Source of the DNA: Curtobacterium guangdongense
GTDB lineage: Bacteria > Actinomycetota > Actinomycetes > Actinomycetales > Microbacteriaceae
Assembly (NCBI RefSeq): GCF_049341845.1
Contig: NZ_JBMPIT010000010.1
Location: forward strand, 62,001-126,000
Length of the DNA: 64,000 nucleotides
Reading direction: 5' to 3'
Numbering within the stretch: position 1 is the first letter of the stretch; each line of letters opens with the position of its first letter. Positions 58,423-64,000 of this stretch are shown here, piece by piece. The translations under genes and the position numbers were made by a program. Below the pieces are notes generated by a model. It worked only from the letters and a program-made list of their open reading frames with translations, searched no databases and had not been told where the DNA came from.

Positions 58423-59832
58423 TCAGGCGATGCTCCAGCGTGTTCCGGCCGAGGTGTCCTCGATCGTGATGCCCGCGGCCGCGAGGTCGTCGCGCACACG
58501 GTCGGCCGTGGCGAAGTCCCGGGACGCCCTGGCGTCGGAACGCTCTTGGACGAGACGTTCGACGAGGGCGGCGAGCGGTGCAGCGGAGGGGTCCTGACCG
58601 GCACCGGACCAGTGAGTCGCTCGCGGGTCGATGCCGAGCACCTCCACCATCGCAGCCACCTGATGGTACGCGGTCCCGAGCGCATCCGCATCGTCGGCGT
58701 CCAGCGCGGCGTTCCCGGCGCGGACGGTCTCGTGCAGGACGGCGAGCGCCTGCGGCACCGAGAGGTCGTCGTCCATCGCTGCGGCGAACGCGTCGGGGAC
58801 GTCCGGGGCGTCGGCGAGCGTGACGCCCTCGAGTCGCGACGCCGCTCGCGAGAGGAAGCCGTCGATCCGGTCGAGCGCTGCCTCGGCTTCGGCGAGGGAC
58901 CCGTCGTGGTGGTCGATCGTCGACCGGTAGTGCGCGGCGCCGAGGAAGTAGCGGACGACGATCGGTCGCGCCGACCCGAGGAAGTCGGCGGCGAAGATCG
59001 AGTTGCCGAGCGACTTCGACATCTTCTGTCCGCCGACGGTCACGAGGCCGTTGTGCAACCAGTACGTCGCGAACGGGTCGCCCGCGGCCGTGGACTGGGC
59101 GAGCTCGTTCTCGTGGTGCGGGAACCGGAGGTCGAGCCCGCCGCCGTGGATGTCGAACGCGGGCCCGAGGTAGCGCCGGGACATCGCGGAGCACTCGATG
59201 TGCCAGCCCGGTCGGCCTGCTCCCCACGGGGAGTCCCAGCTCGCCGTCGTGGGCTCGCCGTCCTTCGCGCCCTTCCACAGTGCGAAGTCACGGGCGTCCC
59301 GCTTGCCGCGGGGGTCGGCATCCGCTGCTTCGACCATGTCCTCGCGACGCTGACGGGTCAGGGCGCCGTACGACGCCCAGCTGCCGGTGTCGAAGTAGAC
59401 GTCCCCGGAGCCGTCGGCGGCCGGGTAGGCGTGCCCGCGCTCGATGAGCCGGGCGATGATGTCCTGCATCTGCGGGATGCTGGCGGTGGCGCGGGGCTCG
59501 TACGTCGGCGGCAGGATGCCGAGCGCGGTGTACCCGGCGGTGAACTCGAGCTCGACGCGGTACGCCCGCGCCCACCAGGGCTCGTCGGTGCCGGCGGCCA
59601 GGTCCAGCACCTTGTCGTCGACGTCCGTGACGTTCCGGACGAGCGTCACGCGGTACCCGCGGTGCGTGAGCCAGCGGCGCCAGATGTCGTAGACCAGGGC
59701 GGAGCGGAGGTGCCCGATGTGCGGCGACGACTGCACCGTCGGTCCGCACACGTACATGCTCACCTGTCCGTCGACCAGCGGGACGAGGTCGACGACGTCT
59801 GCGGCACGGGAGTCGTAGAGGCGAACGGTCAC
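58423..59832 (-). CDS. cysS: Cysteinyl-tRNA synthetase
   Basis: This 469-residue class I synthetase charges tRNA-Cys. CGPTVQSSPHIGHLRSALVYDI has the Zn Cys and the HIGH motif (about 29-50), and QKMSKSLGNSI is the KMSKS loop. The Zn ligands include the Cys in HIECSAMSRRYLG and the GGGLDLRFPHHENE segment. GTG at 59832 is preceded by TAGGGT seven bases upstream (minus 59845-59840), so an internal leaderless promoter is possible. It lies ten bases downstream of the ispDF gene. Confidence 0.96.
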   Translation of the reverse strand: MTVRLYDSRAADVVDLVPLVDGQVSMYVCGPTVQSSPHIGHLRSALVYDIWRRWLTHRGYRVTLVRNVTDVDDKVLDLAAGTDEPWWARAYRVELEFTAGYTALGILPPTYEPRATASIPQMQDIIARLIERGHAYPAADGSGDVYFDTGSWASYGALTRQRREDMVEAADADPRGKRDARDFALWKGAKDGEPTTASWDSPWGAGRPGWHIECSAMSRRYLGPAFDIHGGGLDLRFPHHENELAQSTAAGDPFATYWLHNGLVTVGGQKMSKSLGNSIFAADFLGSARPIVVRYFLGAAHYRSTIDHHDGSLAEAEAALDRIDGFLSRAASRLEGVTLADAPDVPDAFAAAMDDDLSVPQALAVLHETVRAGNAALDADDADALGTAYHQVAAMVEVLGIDPRATHWSGAGQDPSAAPLAALVERLVQERSDARASRDFATADRVRDDLAAAGITIEDTSAGTRWSIA

Positions 59833-59842
59833 GCCCTCAACC

Positions 59843-61048
59843 CTAGACGGAGCGGTCGGCCCGGACGAGTGCCGTCGCGATCGCCGCGAGCCCCTCACCA
59901 CGACCGGTGAACCCGAGCCCGTCCGTGGTCGTGCCGGACACCGCGACGGGTGCCCCGACGACGGCCGACAGCGCCGCTTCCATCTCGGACCGTCGCGCAC
60001 CGATCCGCGGACGGTTGCCGATGACCTGCACGGTGACCGAGGTCGGGACGAGGCCCTCGGATGCGAGCGCGGACACCGCACCGCGGACGAAGACGTCACC
60101 GGTCGCGCCCGCGTACGCCGGGTCCGACGTCCCGAAGCGACCGCCGATGTCCCCGAGTCCGCCGGCGGAGAGCAGCGCGTCGCACACCGCGTGCGCCACG
60201 GCGTCCCCGTCGCTGTGCCCGGCGAGCCCCTGCTCACCGGGGAACTCGAGCAGCCCGACCCGGCAGACCGCATCGGCGTCGAACGCGTGCACGTCGACGC
60301 CGAGTCCGACCCGGACGGCACCGACGGCTCCGGCGCGCTCCGAGACCACGGCAGCGGCCCGGCGCAGGTCCCACGGCGTCGTGATCTTGAACGCATCCGC
60401 GTCGCCGGGGACGAACCGCACGGTGCCGCCGGCTGCCTGGAACACCCCGGCGTCGTCGGTCTCGGACTGCGTCGACACGGCATACGCGTCCCGGAGCGCG
60501 GCGAGCGGGAAGCCCTGGGGGGTCTGCACCCCGACGAGCGCCGACCGGTCGACGGTGGACACCACGACGTCGCCGGACACCTGCTTGACCGTGTCCGTGA
60601 CGGGCAGCGCGGGGATGATGCCGTCCCCGGTCGCGGCCACCGCGGCGAACACGTCCTCGAACTGCGCAGCCGGCGTCAGGCAGCGGGCGGCGTCGTGCAC
60701 GAGCACCGTCTCGACCGACGACGGCAGCGCCTCGAGACCCGCCTGCACCGACGCGTGCCGATCGGCCCCGCCCGCGACGACGGCGGTGTACCCGACGGCG
60801 GGGCCGGCCACCGCGGCGACCACGTCCGAGCACTCGGAGAGCAGCGCGGCCGGGGCGACCACGACCACGAACGTCGGTGTCGCCAGCGTGAACAACGGCG
60901 CCAGTGCCCGCTCGAGCATCAGCGACCCGGCGACGGGGACGAAGGCCTTCGGCGTCTCGAGCCCGAGCCTGGTGCCGGAGCCCGCCGCAACGACGACGAC
61001 CCCACGGACCGTGTCGGTCAGCGGGGTCGTCGAGGGGCTGTTGCTCAA
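59843..61048 (-). CDS. ispDF: Bifunctional IspD/IspF of the MEP isoprenoid pathway
   Basis: This 401-residue fusion has an N-terminal IspD (about 1-240, VVVAAGSGTRLGLETPKAF nucleotide loop, VLVHDAARCLTP, DTVKQV) and a C-terminal IspF (about 245-401, VGLGVDVHAF, GHSDGDAVAHAVCDALLSA, GDIGGRFGTSDP). It makes CDP-methylerythritol and cyclises it to MEcPP. The start is TTG at 61048, ten bases after the CarD stop. A fusion of these two enzymes is common in actinobacteria. Confidence 0.94.
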   Translation of the reverse strand: MSNSPSTTPLTDTVRGVVVVAAGSGTRLGLETPKAFVPVAGSLMLERALAPLFTLATPTFVVVVAPAALLSECSDVVAAVAGPAVGYTAVVAGGADRHASVQAGLEALPSSVETVLVHDAARCLTPAAQFEDVFAAVAATGDGIIPALPVTDTVKQVSGDVVVSTVDRSALVGVQTPQGFPLAALRDAYAVSTQSETDDAGVFQAAGGTVRFVPGDADAFKITTPWDLRRAAAVVSERAGAVGAVRVGLGVDVHAFDADAVCRVGLLEFPGEQGLAGHSDGDAVAHAVCDALLSAGGLGDIGGRFGTSDPAYAGATGDVFVRGAVSALASEGLVPTSVTVQVIGNRPRIGARRSEMEAALSAVVGAPVAVSGTTTDGLGFTGRGEGLAAIATALVRADRSV

Positions 61049-61058
61049 GCCGGGGCGA

Positions 61059-61541
61059 TCAGGACGCGAGGACCTCGTCGAGGACGGTGGATGCCTTGTC
61101 CTCGTCGGTCTTCTCCGCGAGCGCGAGCTCGGAGATCAGGATCTGCCGGGCCTTGGCGAGCATGCGCTTCTCACCGGCCGAGAGACCGCGGTCCTGGTCG
61201 CGGCGCCACAGGTCGCGGACGACCTCTGACACCTTGATGACGTCACCGGACGCGAGCTTCTCGAGGTTCGCCTTGTAGCGGCGAGACCAGTTCGTGGGCT
61301 CTTCCGTGAACGGTGCGCGCAGCACTTCGAAGACCTTGTCGAGGCCTTCCTTGCCGATCACATCCCGGACGCCGACCAGGTCGACGTTGTCCGCCGGCAC
61401 CTCGATCGTCAGGTCACCCTGCGTGACACGCAGCTTCAGGTAGACCTTTTCCTCGCCCTTGATGACTCGCGTCTTGACTTCAGAGATGGTTGCCGCCCCG
61501 TGATGGGGGTAGACGACGGTCTCGCCGACCTCGAATTGCAT
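61059..61541 (-). CDS. carD: CarD-family transcription factor
   Basis: This 160-residue RNA polymerase-binding regulator has the RID (MQFEVGETVVYPHHGAATISEVKTRVIKGEEKVYLKL, 1-37) and a helical DNA-contacting domain with WSRRYKANLEKLASGDVIKVSEVVRDLWRRDQDRGLSAGEKRML. It stabilises open complexes and is essential in mycobacteria. It leads the carD-ispDF-cysS-rlmB unit on the minus strand. A TAAACT box lies upstream in the 146-base divergent gap with the lipoprotein gene. Confidence 0.96.
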   Translation of the reverse strand: MQFEVGETVVYPHHGAATISEVKTRVIKGEEKVYLKLRVTQGDLTIEVPADNVDLVGVRDVIGKEGLDKVFEVLRAPFTEEPTNWSRRYKANLEKLASGDVIKVSEVVRDLWRRDQDRGLSAGEKRMLAKARQILISELALAEKTDEDKASTVLDEVLAS

Positions 61542-61687
61542 GTATCAAGCTCCGTTCCGCAACACCCAGTTTACCACAAGGAAAATTCGGGTAAGGGGCG
61601 CCTAACCGCGAGCACTCCCAGGTGATCGGTAGGATGGAGGCCGCGCGAGCCGCTCGGTTGGCGCATCGTGATCTTCGGAGGAATCTC

Positions 61688-62227
61688 TTGCGAGCTCGGG
61701 TACTCGTGTCCGTCGCCGTTGCGGCAACCATCGCGATCGGTGCATCCGGCTGCGCGTTCTGGACGCCGCAGGACACCAAGACGATCAAGCAGATCACCGA
61801 CGGCGTCAACGTCACCACGGGCAAGATCGACGTCCGCAACGCGCTGCTCATCTCCGACTCCGGCGACGACGCACGCTTCATCGGCACGCTCATCAACAAC
61901 AGCGAGACCGACGACATCACCGTCTCGGTCGAGATCGGCGGCGACACCGAGACCGTCGACGTCCCGGCGAGCTCGCACGTCGACCTCGCGAACGACGAGA
62001 AGCACGACACCCTCGACTTCGCCGACGCCAAGGTCACCCCCGGGTCGCTCGTGAAGGTCTACTTCTCGTACCCGGGCGCCGAGGGCGTCTCCGGCAGCGT
62101 CCCCGTCCTGACGAGCTCGCAAGAGGAGTACCAGACCCTCGCCCCGACCTCGACGCCGACGTCGGAGATCACCCTGCCGGTCGAGACGCCGTCGGCGACG
62201 CCGACGGACACCCCGATCAACCCGTGA
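61688..62227 (+). CDS. Lipoprotein of unknown function beside carD
   Basis: This 179-residue protein has a lipoprotein signal ending in IGASGC (lipobox Cys about 22) and a beta-rich mature part (VNVTTGKIDVRNALLISDSGDDARFIGTLINNSETDDITVSVEIGG...), then a Thr/Pro-rich tail (TPTSEITLPVETPSATPTDT). TTG at 61688 is chosen because GGAGGAA (61678-61684) is a strong ribosome binding site a few bases before it and a signal peptide starts there; a longer frame from 61622 would place 22 charged residues ahead of the signal. Function is unknown. Confidence 0.82.
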   Translation: MRARVLVSVAVAATIAIGASGCAFWTPQDTKTIKQITDGVNVTTGKIDVRNALLISDSGDDARFIGTLINNSETDDITVSVEIGGDTETVDVPASSHVDLANDEKHDTLDFADAKVTPGSLVKVYFSYPGAEGVSGSVPVLTSSQEEYQTLAPTSTPTSEITLPVETPSATPTDTPINP

Positions 62228-62265
62228 CGCCGTCGCGTCACGAACCGACGCGCCTGCGCACGCAC

Positions 62266-62308
62266 TGGAGGCCCGGTGCCGGTCCGACGGACCGGCACCG
62301 GGCCTCCA
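62266..62308. terminator. Convergent terminator between lipoprotein and response regulator
   Basis: TGGAGGCCCGGTGCCGGTCC (62266-62285) pairs perfectly with bases 62289-62308 around GAC, a 20-base stem. Confidence 0.9.
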
Positions 62309-62323
62309 ATGCGTTGCCGGCCT

Positions 62324-63004
62324 TCAGGCCTCGATCCGGTACCCGAGCCCACGCACCGTGACCAGGACCTCCGGCGCCGACGGCACCCGCTCGATCTTCG
62401 AGCGGATCCGCTTGATGTGCACGTCGAGGGTCTTCGTGTCGCCGAAGTAGTCCGAGCCCCACACCCGGTCGATGAGCTGCCCACGGGTCAGGACACGGCC
62501 GGCGTTCCGGAGCAGCAGCTCGAGGAGCTCGAACTCCTTGAGCGGCATCGGCGTCTCGGACCCGTCCACCGACACCGTGTGGCGTTCGACGTCCATCTTG
62601 ATGCCCCCGACCTGCAGGATGCCGCTGTCGGCGGGGTCGTCCTCGGTGCGACGGCGGAGCACCGCGCGGATGCGGGCCAGGAGCTCGCGGGTCGAGTACG
62701 GCTTCGTCACGTAGTCGTCGGCGCCGAGCTCCAGCCCGACGACGATGTCCACCTCCGAGTCCTTCGCCGTCAGCATGATGATCGGGGCGTTCGACCGCGT
62801 GCGGATCTGTCGGCAGACCTCGGTGCCGGAGAGCCCCGGGAGCATGAGGTCCAGCAGGACGAGGTCGGGGTTCTCCGCGTCGAACTTCGACAGCGCCGTC
62901 ACGCCGTCCGCTGCGACGGAGGTCTCGTACCCCTCGCGCTGCAGGAGGAACTCCAGGGGTTCGCTCAGGGCCGGCTCGTCGTCGACGATGAGGATCTTGG
63001 TCAC
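62324..63004 (-). CDS. RegX3/PhoB-type response regulator
   Basis: This 226-residue regulator has a receiver (KILIVDDEPALSEPLEFLL, Asp52 in VLLDLMLPG, LTAKDSEVD, KPYSTRELLARI) and an OmpR/PhoB winged helix (LKEFELLELLLRNAGRVLTRGQLIDRVWG). GTG at 63004 is chosen because it overlaps the kinase stop by four bases (GTGA). The pair next to carD resembles SenX3-RegX3, which senses phosphate limitation in actinobacteria. That role is inferred. Confidence 0.92.
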   Translation of the reverse strand: MTKILIVDDEPALSEPLEFLLQREGYETSVAADGVTALSKFDAENPDLVLLDLMLPGLSGTEVCRQIRTRSNAPIIMLTAKDSEVDIVVGLELGADDYVTKPYSTRELLARIRAVLRRRTEDDPADSGILQVGGIKMDVERHTVSVDGSETPMPLKEFELLELLLRNAGRVLTRGQLIDRVWGSDYFGDTKTLDVHIKRIRSKIERVPSAPEVLVTVRGLGYRIEA

Positions 63005-64000
63005 GATGGCTGCTCTTCCAGTTGCTCTTCGAGTGCTGTTGTCAGTTCGGTGTCCGCCTCGGGCAGGCGGATCGTGAAGGTCGAGCCCTTGCCGGGCTGC
63101 GACCACACGCGCACGTCGCCGCCGTGGTTGCCGACGACGTGCTTCACGATCGCGAGCCCGAGGCCGGTGCCCCCGGTCGCCCGCGATCGTGCTGGATCGA
63201 CGCGGTAGAACCGCTCGAACACCCGGTCGAGATCGGCCTCCGGGATGCCGACGCCCTGGTCGGTCACCGCGATCTCGACGAATCCCTTGCTGCTCCGGAC
63301 ACCGACGCCGACGCGGGTGTTGTCCGGGGAGTACTTGATCGCGTTCGCGATGAGGTTCGACACCGCGACCTGCAGGAGACCGGGGTCGCCCATCACGCGG
63401 AGCTTCGACTTCTTCGCCCGGACGAGCTCGATGTCGCGGGCTCGGGCGACGACCTCGTTCGCGTCGATCGAGGCCTGCACGACCTTGTCGATCGACGTCT
63501 CCTCGCTCGTGTCCAGCGTGTCGACGGACTGCAGTCGGGACAGCTCGATGATGTCCTTCGTGAGGGCACCGAGCCGCTCGGACTCGGTCACGAGCTGCGC
63601 GGCGAACTTCTTCACGTGCACCGGGTCGTCGGCCGCGGCGATGAGGGTCTCCGACAGCAGGCCGATCGCGCCGATCGGGGTCTTCAGCTCGTGCGAGATG
63701 TTGGCGACGAAGTCACGGCGGACCTCGTCGATGCGCCGGGACTCGGTCAGGTCGTCCGCGGTCACGAGCACGTAGCGGTTCCCGAGCTGGGCGGCCCGGA
63801 AGCTGAGGTACCCGACGAGCTCCCCGCGGCGGCCACGCGGGAGCTCCATGTCCTCCGAGCCCATCTCGCCGCTCGAGCGCACGCGGTCGACGAGCGCGCG
63901 GAGCTCGTCGTGCACGAGTCGACGCCGCACGACCAGTCCGATCGTCAGTGCCTGGGGCGACGCGGCGACGACGGTGTTCGACGGGTCGACCACCACCGCG
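63001..64000 (-). CDS. SenX3-like sensor histidine kinase (partial, runs off the right edge)
   Basis: About 330 C-terminal residues are visible. A PAS-like region (VVDPSNTVVAASPQALTIGLVVRR) precedes the HisKA (NISHELKTPIGAIGLLSETLIAAADD) and the HATPase (NLIANAIKYSPDNTR, DQGVGIPEAD, GGTGLGLAIVKHVV). The membrane helices and the start lie beyond 64000. It overlaps the regulator gene by four bases and is transcribed with it. The match to phosphate sensors is from the neighbouring carD region. Confidence 0.92.
   Translation of the reverse strand, partial: AVVVDPSNTVVAASPQALTIGLVVRRRLVHDELRALVDRVRSSGEMGSEDMELPRGRRGELVGYLSFRAAQLGNRYVLVTADDLTESRRIDEVRRDFVANISHELKTPIGAIGLLSETLIAAADDPVHVKKFAAQLVTESERLGALTKDIIELSRLQSVDTLDTSEETSIDKVVQASIDANEVVARARDIELVRAKKSKLRVMGDPGLLQVAVSNLIANAIKYSPDNTRVGVGVRSSKGFVEIAVTDQGVGIPEADLDRVFERFYRVDPARSRATGGTGLGLAIVKHVVGNHGGDVRVWSQPGKGSTFTIRLPEADTELTTALEEQLEEQPS

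Overview
The window is high-GC actinobacterial DNA, most likely from Microbacteriaceae and probably Curtobacterium or a close relative. This placement rests on codon use (third positions almost always G or C), a CarD / ispDF / cysS / rlmB neighbourhood with a SenX3-RegX3-like pair, a groEL under CIRCE control, an XPB-type helicase pair, DUF3027, DUF3263 and DUF4032 proteins, and many genes with a TAnnnT box only 6 to 8 bases before the start codon. No rRNA, CRISPR array or intact insertion sequence was seen. Two tRNA genes are present (Arg-CCT and Thr-TGT).

Bases 1-10300 form an L-fucose island. It holds every step of the non-phosphorylating fucose route: GH29 alpha-L-fucosidase, mutarotase, aldo/keto reductase dehydrogenase, lactonase (only its C-terminus, cut by the window edge), fuconate dehydratase, SDR dehydrogenase and FAH-type hydrolase. 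It also has a CUT1 ABC importer (binding protein and two permeases) and a FadR-type GntR regulator. The catabolic genes lie in two opposed blocks. Each block has a promoter carrying the same inverted repeat, (A/G)ACAT-N3-ATGTC, so one regulator probably controls both. The importer lacks an ATPase; a general MsmK/UgpC-type ATPase gene lies at 54727-55827.

Bases 10500-33500 are mostly accessory or housekeeping singletons. They include a TetR/MFS drug-exporter pair, a phosphotransferase, a flavin monooxygenase, a TetR/SDR divergent pair, nadE with an AI-2E-type permease, a serine hydrolase, an SDR/LysR pair, kup, an alcohol dehydrogenase, PPK2, a hydrolase/HxlR pair, an epoxide hydrolase, an arsenate-reductase-type phosphatase, HNH and NlpC/P60 proteins, and a DtxR regulator.

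Bases 33600-48700 are conserved chromosomal backbone: serC, DUF3027 and cold-shock proteins, the helicase pair, a two-component system, groEL, cspA, LytR_C/DUF3263, DUF2332 and msrB. After tRNA-Thr (48688-48763) comes a small island to about 50 kb. It has a 61-residue protein, a GNAT acetyltransferase with foreign codon use, and a truncated DUF3800 gene. Bases 50066-64000 return to backbone: NAD(P)H-hydrate epimerase, a metallopeptidase, a DsbA-like protein, the shared ABC ATPase, DUF4032, rlmB, cysS, ispDF, carD, a lipoprotein, and a RegX3/SenX3-like pair that runs off the right edge.

The most unusual feature is dispersed intergenic palindromes. Family A (GGACGGGAGGCTCGTGGCG arms) has four copies, two of them perfect palindromes of 44 and 48 bases. 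Family B (GTGAGATCGCA arms) has three copies, and two of those bracket a gene for a nuclease-like protein, so that gene with its repeats may be a mobile cassette.
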